Under the pieces are notes generated by a model. The model saw only the letters and a program-made list of their open reading frames with translations. It had not been told where the DNA came from and searched no databases. DNA of 64,000 nt from Leptotrichia buccalis C-1013-b (GTDB lineage Bacteria > Fusobacteriota > Fusobacteriia > Fusobacteriales > Leptotrichiaceae): positions 1,302,001 through 1,366,000 of the forward strand of contig NC_013192.1 of NCBI RefSeq assembly GCF_000023905.1, read 5' to 3'. Positions 1-8,654 of the stretch are shown piece after piece. The translations under genes were made by a program, and so were the position numbers. Numbering within the stretch: the stretch's first letter is position 1; the number at the start of each line of letters is the position of its first letter.

Positions 1-1145
1 AATGATGAAATTACTGGTAAAGTTCTGTCCTTGAATACATAATGGCTTCTTGTAAGAAGATGTATTGTTGAGAAAAATAGCAGTCCGATTGCATAAAATT
101 GTAATGTTTCAGCCGTAAGAATGACACTTTTGTCGGTAAAGTGTCCACGTTTGTAAATTAATGTTACAATTTCCTGTGCATAGCCAAATAAAATTACTGA
201 AGACGGAATTATTAAAAATGCTAACATGTATAGTCCTTGATGAATTACTTTTCTTACAGTTTTCATTCTATTTTTTACTACTGCTTTTGACAATGTTGGA
301 AAAATTACAACTGCCAGTGAAATGGCAAAAACTCCAATTGGCAATAAATATAGTCGGCTAGCATAATTTAAGGCGCTGGCTGTTCCTGCTGGAAGCATTG
401 TCGCAAAACGGTTATCTATAATTTCATTTATTTGATAGCCAAAAATTCCAATTAATGTTGGAATCATTAATTTGAACATTTCTTGTACGTATTCATCTTT
501 TAAATTAAAGTTAAATTTATAAGTTTTCATTATTTGAAAAAATTGTGGAAGCATCATTCCTAATTGAAAAACACCTGACAAAAGATAAGCTATCCCAAGT
601 CCATAAATTCCCATTTTATTTTTCAAAAGCAATGTTCCAATTATAATTGTCAAATTAAATACAATTCCCATTGATGCTGCTATTGCAAATTTTTTATAAT
701 TATTTAATAATGATGACACGACTCCAGAAAGTGCAATGAATAAAAAATAAAAAGCAACTATCTTTAAAAGAATATTGGCAGTTTCAAATCTTTCAGGATC
801 TGCAAATCCTGTTGTTACTTTTAAAATTTGTCTTGAAAACAGAATCATAAGAATTGACATTGTTGACGTAAAAGCCACTATTAAATTTAGCACTGAAAAT
901 ACAAATTCATCTGTCCTTTCTTTTCCAGATTCTTCAATTCCACGATTATAAATCGGGATAAAAACCGTACCGAGTGAACCTTCTCCAAATAACGTTGTAA
1001 AAAAATTAGGAATTTTTGTAGCACTGAAATATGCATCTGTCATTCCTGTCGCTCCAAAAACGCTTCCAATAATCATTTCCCTCACAAGTCCTAAAATACG
1101 GCTCAACATATTTATTACCATTACTATAAAACTAGATTTAAACAT
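1..1145 (-). CDS. murJ: Lipid II flippase MurJ (C-terminus cut by the window edge)
   Basis: MurJ (MviN family, MOP superfamily) is the inner-membrane flippase that moves lipid II outward for peptidoglycan synthesis. The frame opens at an ATG at 1145 and runs without a stop to the window edge, giving about 381 residues of a protein usually near 500. The N-terminus (MFKSSFIVMVINMLSRILG, then a LVREM stretch) and the following FGATGMTDAYF segment are typical of MurJ, and many alternating hydrophobic segments follow. It lies 33 bp downstream of scpA on the same strand, so it is probably cotranscribed with scpA and ribF. The family call is firm; only the end is unseen. Confidence 0.93.
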   Translation of the reverse strand, partial: MFKSSFIVMVINMLSRILGLVREMIIGSVFGATGMTDAYFSATKIPNFFTTLFGEGSLGTVFIPIYNRGIEESGKERTDEFVFSVLNLIVAFTSTMSILMILFSRQILKVTTGFADPERFETANILLKIVAFYFLFIALSGVVSSLLNNYKKFAIAASMGIVFNLTIIIGTLLLKNKMGIYGLGIAYLLSGVFQLGMMLPQFFQIMKTYKFNFNLKDEYVQEMFKLMIPTLIGIFGYQINEIIDNRFATMLPAGTASALNYASRLYLLPIGVFAISLAVVIFPTLSKAVVKNRMKTVRKVIHQGLYMLAFLIIPSSVILFGYAQEIVTLIYKRGHFTDKSVILTAETLQFYAIGLLFFSTIHLLTRSHYVFKDRTLPVISS

Positions 1146-1178
1146 TAATTAATTTCCTTTCTAACTACTTTTTTTAGT

Positions 1179-1898
1179 TTAGTTTGTTTTATTATTATTA
1201 GTGTATTTTTTTATAAAAAAAGTATCATTTTCAACAATTATATCAATTTCTCCGTTTTTAAACATATCGAGAATGCAGAGAAATAATGTTACTATTCTGA
1301 CTTTTGAAAATTTATTTTTTAACAGGCGATTAAATTCTATTTCATTATTAGCTGTTATAATTTCAGAAATTTCTTTATAAGCATCTTCTGTCGAATAAGT
1401 ATCTTTTTCTAAATTTAAGAGCATTTGCTCTTCAGGTTTATTTTTTTTATTTGAATTGATTAAATTTTTTAGACTTTTAAATAAATTATCTAGAGTTAAG
1501 CTCGAAATATCGTATTCAATTTCATTTTCTATACTTTTTGTTCCTGTTCTTGTATAGGAAATATTGTACGGATTTTCATATTTTGAAAATAATTCAGAAA
1601 TTTCTTTAAATAACCGATATTCAATTATTTTTTTTTCAAGATTTTCTATTTTTTCAATTTTTTTATCTCTATTTAATACTGAATATGCTTTAATCTCAAT
1701 TAAATCAGTCGCCATTATCAAAAATTCAACTTTTATTTTTAAATTTAATTCTTTTTGTGAATGAATATAGTTTAAATAATCATCTATTATTTGTGAAATA
1801 TTTATCGCATTAATATCCATTTTCTTTTTTTCAATTAGATGAATGAGTAAATCTAAAGGCCCTTCAAAATTTTCTGTTTTTATTTTTATTGTGTTCAT
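1179..1898 (-). CDS. scpA: Segregation and condensation protein A
   Basis: ScpA is the kleisin subunit of the bacterial SMC-ScpA-ScpB condensin, which compacts and separates sister chromosomes. The 239-residue protein starts with the diagnostic kleisin segment (FEGPLDLLIHLIEKKKMDI at about residues 11-29), continues with the helical region including EFLIMATDLIEIKA, and ends with a winged-helix-like C-terminus near residues 195-232. The length is normal for the family. The ATG at 1898 overlaps the last codons of ribF by 4 bp, with an AAAGGGA ribosome site inside ribF, which implies translational coupling. No scpB is visible in the window, so its partner must be encoded elsewhere. Confidence 0.93.
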   Translation of the reverse strand: MNTIKIKTENFEGPLDLLIHLIEKKKMDINAINISQIIDDYLNYIHSQKELNLKIKVEFLIMATDLIEIKAYSVLNRDKKIEKIENLEKKIIEYRLFKEISELFSKYENPYNISYTRTGTKSIENEIEYDISSLTLDNLFKSLKNLINSNKKNKPEEQMLLNLEKDTYSTEDAYKEISEIITANNEIEFNRLLKNKFSKVRIVTLFLCILDMFKNGEIDIIVENDTFFIKKYTNNNKTN

Positions 1899-2905
1899 AT
1901 TGCGTCTGTTTCCCTTTGATATTTTTTACGCCAATATGAAATTTTTTGTTTCCAGTAATTTACATCATTTCCTATTTGTGTTTTTAATTCTTCGACAGAA
2001 TTAAATTTTTTTTCGGGACGAATATTTTCCAAAACTTCAATTAAAATAACTTTTCCGTAAATATCTTCATTAAAATTAAAAATGTTTGTCTCAACACTTA
2101 ACACACCAATATCAACTGTAGGATTTCTACCAATATTCATTACTCCATTATAAACTTTTTCGTCATTTTCGATATAAATCTTTACTCCATAAACTCCAAA
2201 TTCAGGATAAACTTTACTTTCAAAACGTAAATTTGCTGTAGGAAATCCGATAACTCGTCCTAGCTGTTTTCCATAAATAACTTTTCCCAAAATAATAAGA
2301 TTATGTCCTAAAAGTTCTTTCACTTTTGTAAAATTTGTATTTTCTATATATTTTCTGATTCTTGTGCTGCTTATAATTTCATTGTTTTCATCCAAAACAG
2401 GTTCCTGAATATTTAATTTTATGTTTTTTTCCTTCAAAAGTTTTTCAAGCATAATAACATTTCCAGACTTTTTTTTTCCAAAAGTAAAATTGAAGCCGCA
2501 ATAAACTTCGCTTGCATTCAAAATATTCACAATAACTTTTTCTACAAATTCTTCAGGCGAGTAATTCCTAACTTTTTCAAACTCTTCCAAATAAAGATAG
2601 TCAATTTTATTTTCATTTAATAAATAAGCCTTTTCAGAACAGGTAGTTATTTTATTTTGACGATTTTTAGGATATTCACTAAAAGTATAAACTATCGTTT
2701 TCAAATTTTTTTCTTTAGCTTTTTTAACAGCCTTTTCTAAAATAATTTTATGTCCTTTATGAATTCCGTCAAAATTTCCCAAAATTACAATATTTTTCGA
2801 CCGTCCTATTTCTTCGATATTTTTATCATAATCAGTAAATTTCAAACTCTTATTATATTCAATAATATCCTTTATTTCCGATAAATTTTTTGTAATAAAT
2901 TTCAT
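1895..2905 (-). CDS. ribF: Bifunctional riboflavin kinase / FAD synthetase
   Basis: RibF phosphorylates riboflavin to FMN and adenylylates FMN to FAD. The N-terminal FAD synthetase domain shows the nucleotidyltransferase signature (ILGNFDGIHKGH) and a later SSTRIRKYI motif; the C-terminal kinase domain shows GRVIGFPTANL followed by YGVY and GVMNIGRNPT. A GTG at 2944 would give 349 residues, but the ATG at 2905 has an AAGGAAC ribosome site and begins right at MKFITKN, so I choose it (336 residues). It lies between bactofilin and scpA and overlaps scpA by 4 bp. I saw no FMN riboswitch upstream. Confidence 0.92.
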   Translation of the reverse strand: MKFITKNLSEIKDIIEYNKSLKFTDYDKNIEEIGRSKNIVILGNFDGIHKGHKIILEKAVKKAKEKNLKTIVYTFSEYPKNRQNKITTCSEKAYLLNENKIDYLYLEEFEKVRNYSPEEFVEKVIVNILNASEVYCGFNFTFGKKKSGNVIMLEKLLKEKNIKLNIQEPVLDENNEIISSTRIRKYIENTNFTKVKELLGHNLIILGKVIYGKQLGRVIGFPTANLRFESKVYPEFGVYGVKIYIENDEKVYNGVMNIGRNPTVDIGVLSVETNIFNFNEDIYGKVILIEVLENIRPEKKFNSVEELKTQIGNDVNYWKQKISYWRKKYQRETDAI

Positions 2906-2993
2906 TAAATTTCGTTCCTTTTTATCTAATTTATTTACTTTCACTTACACTTACTTTAGATTTTATCATAATTTCAATTTAATGTATAGTAAA

Positions 2994-3034
2994 ATAGTCA
3001 TAAACTCATACATTAATTTAGAGCCTATGACTAT
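2994..3034 (-). terminator. Hairpin downstream of the bactofilin gene
   Basis: ATAGTCATA at 2994-3002 pairs perfectly with TATGACTAT at 3026-3034, extended by a short CTC/GAG pairing inside the loop. On the minus strand the stem is followed by TTTTAC. It lies between the bactofilin stop and ribF and probably attenuates or ends the bactofilin transcript. The T-run is weak, so efficiency is uncertain. Confidence 0.5.
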
Positions 3035-3060
3035 AAAACTATTTTTAATATTTGAAATTT

Positions 3061-3537
3061 TTATAATTCCTTATTTTCTTTTTTTTCTAACTTTTCTTTA
3101 TCAAAAGCCTTTGGTTTTGTTTCTTTTTCTTTTATAAGAGCCACTTTTATTTTTTTAGTCCCTTCAAATAGACCGCCTTCTTGGATTACAAATACAGCTG
3201 AAGTTATTGTAGCATATACTTTTCCTGTATTCCCTATTTCAACTTTGTCTGCCGCAACTTCTCCTGAAACTTCTCCATCAATAACTACTGTTTCAGCAGT
3301 AATATTTCCATTTACTTTCCCTGTTTTTCCAACGTGCACAAGTTTATTCCCATTAATATCTCCATTTAGGACACCTTCCATTTTGAATACAGAATTTGAT
3401 TCAATAGTTCCTGTTATTGTTGTTTCCATTGAAATTGTACTAATTCCATTTACATTTTCTTCATTATTTACAGAAAATTGTTTGCTTAATTTATCCTCAT
3501 TTTCTCTTTTTTCTTTATTACTAGAAAATAATGCCAT
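3061..3537 (-). CDS. Bactofilin family cytoskeletal protein
   Basis: Bactofilins polymerise through a short right-handed beta-helix and act as scaffolds for cell-shape and envelope enzymes. The 158-residue protein has a polar N-terminal tail (about 1-35), a central region of roughly 100 residues with the repeating glycine- and valine-rich strands of the family (TTITGTIESN, VFKMEGVLNGDING, VNGNITAETVVIDGEVSG) and a lysine-rich C-terminal tail. Charged tails flanking one beta-helix domain match the usual architecture. The ATG at 3537 follows an AAAGGA site. It precedes ribF on the same strand, with a hairpin between them. Confidence 0.9.
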   Translation of the reverse strand: MALFSSNKEKRENEDKLSKQFSVNNEENVNGISTISMETTITGTIESNSVFKMEGVLNGDINGNKLVHVGKTGKVNGNITAETVVIDGEVSGEVAADKVEIGNTGKVYATITSAVFVIQEGGLFEGTKKIKVALIKEKETKPKAFDKEKLEKKENKEL

Positions 3538-3675
3538 TTGTTTTATTCCTTTCTTAATTAATATAATAAATAATTTATTTTTTTATAATATTATTGTACT
3601 ACATTTTTCTGATTTTTTCAAATTTTTTATTAAAAAAATCTTATCAAACTTCAAATTTTTTTATTTTTTATTATT

Positions 3676-5193
3676 CTAATTTAAAAAAATTTTAAGAATA
3701 TATTTAGAAATATTTTCAATAATGTGTGAAGCATTGATTACATACTGTTTCTTTAATAACTCATCAGCAATTTTACCATGCAAATATGCTCCAATAACAG
3801 CTGATTCCAACAAATTATATTTTTGTCCCACAAGCGAACATATAATTCCAGTCAGGCAGTCTCCCATTCCTCCATTTGCCATATGAGAATTTCCTGTACT
3901 GTTTACAAAGATTTTTTCGCCATTTGTGATAATTGTATTTTTCCCTTTTAAAAGCAAAGTTATTCCGTATCTTTGAGAAAATTCTTTTGCTATTTCAAAT
4001 TTATTTTTATTAATTTCTTCTGGAGAAACTCCTGTCAATCTTGAAAATTCTACTAAATGTGGAGTTAAAACACTCCTATTTTTTATTTTATCAAAAAGTT
4101 CTCTATTTTCTGATAATAAATTTAACGCATCTGCATCCAGTACAAGTTTTATATTATTTCCTTTATAGTTTTTTTCAAAACTGATTAATTTTTCAAAAAT
4201 TTTCAATGCCTTATAACTTTTTCCAATTCCAGGCCCAATGGCAATAACATCACTGTTTAAAATTTCATTTTCCAGTTTTTCAAAATTTTCTTCTATATTT
4301 TCAAAATTTACAGGAAAGCTCATAGCTTCGGGAACAAATACATTAAGTGAAAAATTATTTTTATCTGTAATTACAGTTGTAAGTCCAGCTCCGCTTCTCA
4401 CACAAGATTTTGCCACAATATTTCCAGCTCCATAAAATCCACTGCTTCCAGCAAAAATTAATACTTTTCCAAAATCTCCCTTGTGAGAATTATCATTTCT
4501 TTCAATATAAAATTTTTTTATCATTTCTGGTGTTAAATAATAGTCATTGACAATATGACTAATTTTATTTTCATTTAATCCAATATTTTCAATAACTACT
4601 TTTCCCAAATAATTTTTTATATCTGATTTTAAAAATCCTTTTTTGTATGTAACAAATGAAATTGTAATATCAGCTTTAACTGAAATTCCCATAATTTCTC
4701 CAGTATCGCCATTAATTCCAGATGGAATGTCAATGGAATAAGTAATTTTATTTTTATTCAAAAAATTAATTTTTTCAATAATTTCACAATACTCTCCTTT
4801 TATTTCAGAATTTAACCCTGTTCCAAAAATACCTTCTATTACAACATCACATTCTAAAAGCAGTTTATCCAATTCCTCTATTTTATAAAATATCTCAATT
4901 CCCATATTTTTACAAATTTCATAATTTACAAAGCAGTCATGACTCATATTTTCATTGCTTATACAAAAAATTTTAACATTCTTATTTTTTGAAAATAATT
5001 GCCGTGCAATCGCATAGCCATCACCACCGTTATTCCCTTTACCACAAATGATAAGAAAATTATTTTCATTTTCATCAATATGTTTTACAAAAGAAATAGC
5101 AGCATTTTCCATAAGTACAATACTTGGAATTTTTAGTTCATTTATCGCAAAACTGTCAATTTTTCTTGTAGTTTCATTTCCACCTAACAACAT
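3676..5193 (-). CDS. nnr: Bifunctional NAD(P)H-hydrate epimerase / ADP-dependent dehydratase
   Basis: This enzyme repairs NADHX and NADPHX, damaged hydrated cofactors: the N-terminal YjeF domain epimerises R to S forms and the C-terminal ribokinase-like domain dehydrates S-NAD(P)HX using ADP. The 505 residues cover both domains. The N-domain (about 1-215) shows CGKGNNGGDGYAIARQL and the later SIDIPSGINGDTG. The C-domain (about 235-500) shows FAGSSGFYGAG, GPGIG, a VLDADALNLL segment and the ATP-site loop NGGMGDCLTG. The length fits the E. coli type fusion. An AAGAGGCG site precedes the ATG. The gene lies between bactofilin and hisJ and is housekeeping. Confidence 0.93.
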   Translation of the reverse strand: MLLGGNETTRKIDSFAINELKIPSIVLMENAAISFVKHIDENENNFLIICGKGNNGGDGYAIARQLFSKNKNVKIFCISNENMSHDCFVNYEICKNMGIEIFYKIEELDKLLLECDVVIEGIFGTGLNSEIKGEYCEIIEKINFLNKNKITYSIDIPSGINGDTGEIMGISVKADITISFVTYKKGFLKSDIKNYLGKVVIENIGLNENKISHIVNDYYLTPEMIKKFYIERNDNSHKGDFGKVLIFAGSSGFYGAGNIVAKSCVRSGAGLTTVITDKNNFSLNVFVPEAMSFPVNFENIEENFEKLENEILNSDVIAIGPGIGKSYKALKIFEKLISFEKNYKGNNIKLVLDADALNLLSENRELFDKIKNRSVLTPHLVEFSRLTGVSPEEINKNKFEIAKEFSQRYGITLLLKGKNTIITNGEKIFVNSTGNSHMANGGMGDCLTGIICSLVGQKYNLLESAVIGAYLHGKIADELLKKQYVINASHIIENISKYILKIFLN

Positions 5194-5279
5194 TTTTATC
5201 GCCTCTTTTTTATTTTAATTTTGTAAAAAACGCTGTACAATTCAATCTTTTTCAATCTTTCAATAAAAATTTTTTAAAA

Positions 5280-6131
5280 TCAAATTTCAAAATCTCTAAA
5301 CTCTCCACCATCCAAAATTTTCACACTCTTAAATCCAGCTTTTCTAGCAATTTCGAGACTTTCTTCAAAATAAAAATCAATATTTTTAGTTTCATGTGCA
5401 TCAGAAGAAATTGTAATCGGAATATTTTTAGCTAAAATTCTTTCCAGTATTGGAACACTCGGATAAGGAGTTTGTGTCCATCCTCTTGACATTCCACCAG
5501 TATTAATTTCAATAATCGCATCAGTTTTTGCTATTTCATCCAGTACATATTCTACTTTCTTTTTGTACCAGTCAGTATTTTCATCAAAATATTTCAAATC
5601 TTTGTTAAATTTTCTAACTAAATCCAAATGCCCAATAATATCAGGCTTTTGAGTATGTACCATTTCCACAATATTATCAAAATATGCTTCAATAAATGCC
5701 CTTTCGTCTTCATCTGCATAATTTTTTATCCCATATTTCAAAATCTCAGGCGTGTTATCAACACAGTAATACTCGTCTTTTTCCCTATCTTTCACATAAT
5801 GAACAGATCCAATCCTAAAATCAAGTCCCATTTCCTTATCAGTTTCCCTGTTATATCCAGTATAAAAATCAGCTTCGATTCCAATATAAACCTGCATTTT
5901 ATTTTTGTATTTTTCTTTTAGTTCTTTTAATTCCTTCAAATATTCCTGTGTACCTTGTTCCGTCATGCACGGTTCTGTATCAAATGCTGTAAAAGAATGC
6001 CCCGAAAGTCCGACACTTGTAAATCCTTTCTCTATTGCAGTTAAAATATAATCTTCAGCATTGTTTTTACCGTCGCAGTAAAATGTATGGGCGTGAAGAT
6101 TTGATGGGAAAATTGTTTTTTTAGTTTTCAT
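5280..6131 (-). CDS. hisJ: Histidinol-phosphatase, PHP family
   Basis: HisJ removes phosphate from L-histidinol phosphate, the ninth step of histidine synthesis. The 283-residue protein has the PHP metal-binding motifs: NLHAHTFYCDGKN at the N-terminus, GLSGHSF, GIEADF, a GSVHYV segment, IIGHLDLVRKF and ISSDAHE near the C-terminus. This is the PHP-type phosphatase, not the HAD-type domain found fused to HisB in enterobacteria, which agrees with the monofunctional HisB in this window. GAGGAG precedes the ATG. It is the last his gene in transcription order, separated from hisIE by a short unrelated gene. Confidence 0.9.
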   Translation of the reverse strand: MKTKKTIFPSNLHAHTFYCDGKNNAEDYILTAIEKGFTSVGLSGHSFTAFDTEPCMTEQGTQEYLKELKELKEKYKNKMQVYIGIEADFYTGYNRETDKEMGLDFRIGSVHYVKDREKDEYYCVDNTPEILKYGIKNYADEDERAFIEAYFDNIVEMVHTQKPDIIGHLDLVRKFNKDLKYFDENTDWYKKKVEYVLDEIAKTDAIIEINTGGMSRGWTQTPYPSVPILERILAKNIPITISSDAHETKNIDFYFEESLEIARKAGFKSVKILDGGEFRDFEI

Positions 6132-6173
6132 TTTTATCAGCTCCTCATATTGTGATATCCTGTATTAAGTGAC

Positions 6174-6596
6174 TTAATTATCACTTAAATAAAGTCCATC
6201 TATTAATTCATCAAAACTATACGTAATTGTAATATCTTGAAACTCTGCTCTTGTATGAGTATCAAATACTAAACGAATTTTTTTGTCATATTTTGAAAGT
6301 GTTAGCATATTTTCATATCCGTCTATATCATTTAATACAAATTTGAAAGCTGAATGCCACTGATACTGATATTTATCGGAAAAATTTAATTTTTCAATAA
6401 AGAAAATATCACATCTCCAATTTTTACAACATGTTCCAAATTTAAAATATAAAATATCATATTCTTCAAAAAGAAAACGATATTTCACTATTTGACATTC
6501 TTTAAAAAATTCATCATTAAAAATTAAACTTTTTTCAGTTTTTTTTACACTTTTGTCAAAATCTATGATTTCTTTTAAATGATTTTTATTTTCCAT
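6174..6596 (-). CDS. Hypothetical protein between hisIE and hisJ
   Basis: A 140-residue soluble protein that I do not recognise. It has no signal peptide or membrane segment. It is rich in aromatic and acidic residues, with a central stretch of alternating hydrophobic residues (IVKYRFLFEEYDILYFKFG) and a Cys-Cys pair in GTCCKNWRCD at about residues 54-63. A good AAAGGA ribosome site sits before the ATG at 6596, and the gene is packed 30 bp after hisIE and 42 bp before hisJ, so it is probably transcribed with them. Nothing ties it to histidine synthesis; single small genes of this kind recur at other his junctions here. Confidence 0.6.
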   Translation of the reverse strand: MENKNHLKEIIDFDKSVKKTEKSLIFNDEFFKECQIVKYRFLFEEYDILYFKFGTCCKNWRCDIFFIEKLNFSDKYQYQWHSAFKFVLNDIDGYENMLTLSKYDKKIRLVFDTHTRAEFQDITITYSFDELIDGLYLSDN

Positions 6597-6626
6597 ATTA
6601 AATATCCTTTTTAAACAAATATTTTT

Positions 6627-7280
6627 TTACTTTTCTCCACCCATTTTTTCCTGTTTAACTTTATGGTCAATAATATGCCTTTTAGCTAACTCTTCTTTTA
6701 TATCCTGTATTGTAAGCCCCTGTTCAATCATTAAAACCAAAGTATGATAATATAAATCTGCAATTTCATATCTCAATTCATCATTATCATTATTTTTAGC
6801 CCCAATAATAACTTCTGTACATTCCTCGCCAACTTTTTTCAGAATTTTGTCAAGCCCTTTTTCAAAAAGATAACTTGTATATGATTTTTCTTCAGGATTA
6901 ATCTTTCTATCTTTTATCAAATTATAAAGTTTCTCAGGACTAAAATTACTATAATCCTCTGCTTCAAATAAAGAATTGAAAAAACAGCTTTCAGAGCCAG
7001 TATGACAAGCAGGGCCTTCCTTTTTTACTTCCACAAGCAAAGAATCGGAATCACAATCATATTTTACCGAAACAACATTCTGATAATTTCCCGAAGTTTC
7101 TCCTTTTAACCATAATTCCTGTCTACTTCTGCTATAAAAACAAGTTTTTTTATCTCTCAAAGTTATTTCTAGACTTTCTTTATTCATATACGCAAGAGTC
7201 AGCACTTCTTTTGTATAATAATCTTGTATTATTGCGGGAACAAGCCCTTTTTCGTCAAATTTTATTTGTTCTATATTCAT
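6627..7280 (-). CDS. hisIE: Bifunctional phosphoribosyl-AMP cyclohydrolase / phosphoribosyl-ATP pyrophosphatase
   Basis: Catalyses steps two and three of histidine synthesis. The N-terminal HisI domain (about 1-110) contains the zinc and substrate motifs [19 protein letters not shown] and the cysteine sites DCDSDSLL and [13 protein letters not shown]. The C-terminal HisE domain (about 115-205) has the MazG-like helical motif with [13 protein letters not shown] and [17 protein letters not shown]. At 217 residues it is a normal fusion. The ATG at 7280 follows AGAGG and lies 4 bp after the point where the undisrupted hepT reading frame would have stopped. Confidence 0.95.
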   Translation of the reverse strand: MNIEQIKFDEKGLVPAIIQDYYTKEVLTLAYMNKESLEITLRDKKTCFYSRSRQELWLKGETSGNYQNVVSVKYDCDSDSLLVEVKKEGPACHTGSESCFFNSLFEAEDYSNFSPEKLYNLIKDRKINPEEKSYTSYLFEKGLDKILKKVGEECTEVIIGAKNNDNDELRYEIADLYYHTLVLMIEQGLTIQDIKEELAKRHIIDHKVKQEKMGGEK

Positions 7281-7283
7281 TTT

Positions 7284-7658
7284 TTACCTCTTTTCTAATT
7301 TTTCTCTTAATATGTAAATATACTTTAACAAATCTTCCATTTCAAAAACAGAAACTTCATAAAGCATTTCTAAACTTGTTCCCTAATATTCATGAATAAG
7401 TCTGTTTCTCATTCCTTTTATATTTTCCCAATAAGAATAATTTGAAAAAGTCTCTATTAAAATATTTTTATCTAATTTTTGAATCTGTGAAATAGCTTCA
7501 CCTATTTTTTCTAACTGTCTTTCTATATAACCAATTGTCTTCCTATCATTAATAAACTCTTCAAATGAAATTTCCGAAGTTTCTTCTTGTATTACATCAA
7601 TACATTCTTCAATATCATAAGTAAATTGTAATATATTTCTTCTTCCTTTTTTACACAT
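7284..7658 (-). pseudogene. hepT: HepT-type HEPN RNase toxin with an internal TAG
   Basis: HepT is the HEPN-domain RNase of MNT/HepT toxin-antitoxin modules. The frame from 7658 encodes a family-typical helical domain and reaches the catalytic RX4HXY motif (RNRLIHEY at about residues 84-91), then meets TAG at 7383-7385. Beyond the TAG the same frame stays open for about 33 codons (GTSLEMLYEVSVFEMED and so on) to a TAA at 7284-7286, matching the position and character of the normal HepT C-terminal helix. The stop replaces a residue that is usually aromatic, so TGG to TAG is a simple explanation. The product is either truncated and inactive or shortened just after the active site. It overlaps mntA by 8 bp. 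Confidence 0.78.
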
Positions 7659-7977
7659 AAATTACACTCCGCAAAATTTCTTCCTTTATATCATCTTTGT
7701 ATTTCTGAACTTTCGGATTTTTAAATTTATATTCAAACATACTTTCATCAACTAAATCTACTTTTTTTTGAAAAATTTCTTCTAGTTTTTTATGTAAACT
7801 ACAAAAATTCTGATACATCCCTTTCTTAAATTCCATTTTTACAAGAATATCAATATCACTATCATTTGTATTAATATTTTTTGAAAAACTTCCAAAAAGA
7901 CCTAATTTTAAAATCGAATATTTCTCTTTATTAATCTCTTTTAGTTTTTTTAAAATCTCTTCTTTTCTTATATTCAT
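7651..7977 (-). CDS. mntA: MNT-type nucleotidyltransferase antitoxin
   Basis: A minimal nucleotidyltransferase of 108 residues. In characterised modules such proteins AMPylate the tyrosine of the RX4HXY motif of HepT and so neutralise it. The polymerase-beta-fold motif is clear: GLFGSFSKN at about residues 26-34 followed by DSDIDILV at about 39-46, supplying the G-S and D-x-D metal-binding residues; a third acidic strand follows near KVDLVDE. An AAAGGA site precedes the ATG at 7977, and the 3' end overlaps hepT by 8 bp, the usual antitoxin-first order. The function is inferred from family and context. Confidence 0.85.
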   Translation of the reverse strand: MNIRKEEILKKLKEINKEKYSILKLGLFGSFSKNINTNDSDIDILVKMEFKKGMYQNFCSLHKKLEEIFQKKVDLVDESMFEYKFKNPKVQKYKDDIKEEILRSVIYV

Positions 7978-8029
7978 CTTTTTGTCCTTTCTAAAAATTC
8001 AAAATTTAGTTTTATTGTGACATAATTTA

Positions 8030-8038
8030 TGGTATAAT
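8030..8038 (+). promoter_or_regulatory. Extended -10 promoter for the Phd/RelE module
   Basis: TGG followed by TATAAT (8033-8038) forms an extended -10 element 36 bp before the antitoxin ATG, with AAAGGAG at 8058-8064 as ribosome site. No good -35 is visible at 17 bp spacing, as expected for extended -10 promoters. Phd-family antitoxins usually autoregulate here, but I see no strong palindrome. Confidence 0.6.
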
Positions 8039-8073
8039 ATAGGTATAAATAATATGTAAAGGAGTGTATTACT

Positions 8074-8331
8074 ATGAAAATTATTCCTATTCGTGATTTA
8101 AAAAATACTGTTGAAATTGAAAAATACTGTTCCGAAGAACAAGGACCTGTATTTATAACTAAAAATGGTTATGGACGCCTAGTTGTAATGGATATTGAAT
8201 ATTATGAACGAACTATGCGTGAAATTGAAGAAGCAAAACTTCTGCTTGATGGAATAAAAGATGTTCAAAATAACAATATTTTAGACGGCAAAAATACTAT
8301 TAATGAATTAAGAGGTAAATATGGAATCTAA
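8074..8331 (+). CDS. Phd/YefM-family antitoxin
   Basis: An 85-residue type II antitoxin. The N-terminal DNA-binding fold carries the family signature: MKIIPIRDLKNTVEIEKYC, then GPVFITKNGYGRLVVMDIEYYE, where the KNGYGRLVVMD segment matches the Phd/YefM motif. The C-terminal tail (EEAKLLLDGIKD onwards) is the disordered region that wraps the toxin. It runs on the plus strand, against the surrounding his genes, and its 3' end overlaps the toxin gene by 11 bp. It is expected to bind the RelE-like partner and repress its own promoter. Confidence 0.88.
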   Translation: MKIIPIRDLKNTVEIEKYCSEEQGPVFITKNGYGRLVVMDIEYYERTMREIEEAKLLLDGIKDVQNNNILDGKNTINELRGKYGI

Positions 8332-8653
8332 ATATTCTTATCAATTTACTAAAAGTGCTAAAAATGATTTAGAACAAATTCTTCATTACATCAAAATAGA
8401 TTTAGGCAATCCAACAGCTGCATTTTCTTTTATTAATAAATTTCAAGAAGCTATTAGTAATATTCAATTATTTCCAAACAGTTGTCCAAAAGTTATAAAT
8501 AAATTTTTATCTGAATCTATTATTATTAGAAAAAAATTGATTAGCAACTACGTTTTATATTATTCTGTAAATGATAATTTAAAAAGTATAATTATTTTGC
8601 GTATCATTTTTAGCCATAGAGATACTGATAATATTTTAAAAAATGAAAACTAA
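8321..8653 (+). CDS. RelE/ParE-family toxin
   Basis: A 110-residue toxin of the RelE/ParE superfamily. The family pattern is visible: YQFTKSAKNDLEQILHYI at the N-terminus, then a helix pair, FPNSCPKV near residue 46, and the C-terminal strands LISNYVLYYSVND and IIILRIIFSHRD. RelE members cleave ribosome-bound mRNA whereas ParE members poison gyrase; the sequence alone does not settle which. The start lies 11 bp inside the antitoxin gene, and a strong terminator follows directly, making the pair a self-contained cassette between mntA and hisF. Confidence 0.87.
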   Translation: MESKYSYQFTKSAKNDLEQILHYIKIDLGNPTAAFSFINKFQEAISNIQLFPNSCPKVINKFLSESIIIRKKLISNYVLYYSVNDNLKSIIILRIIFSHRDTDNILKNEN

Positions 8654-8654
8654 C

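Noticed and set aside
161-361. Plus-strand open frame of 66 codons with hydrophobic product
   Set aside because: It is antisense to murJ, has no ribosome binding site and its leucine-rich composition is the usual shadow of a membrane-protein gene.
2906-3060. Possible FMN riboswitch before ribF
   Set aside because: The gap contains only a simple hairpin; none of the conserved RFN elements are visible, and ribF as a kinase is often not riboswitch-controlled.
3245-3679. Plus-strand frame of 144 codons
   Set aside because: It opposes bactofilin; the Ser/Thr/Pro- and Phe-rich composition is what antisense of such genes yields, and no ribosome site precedes it.
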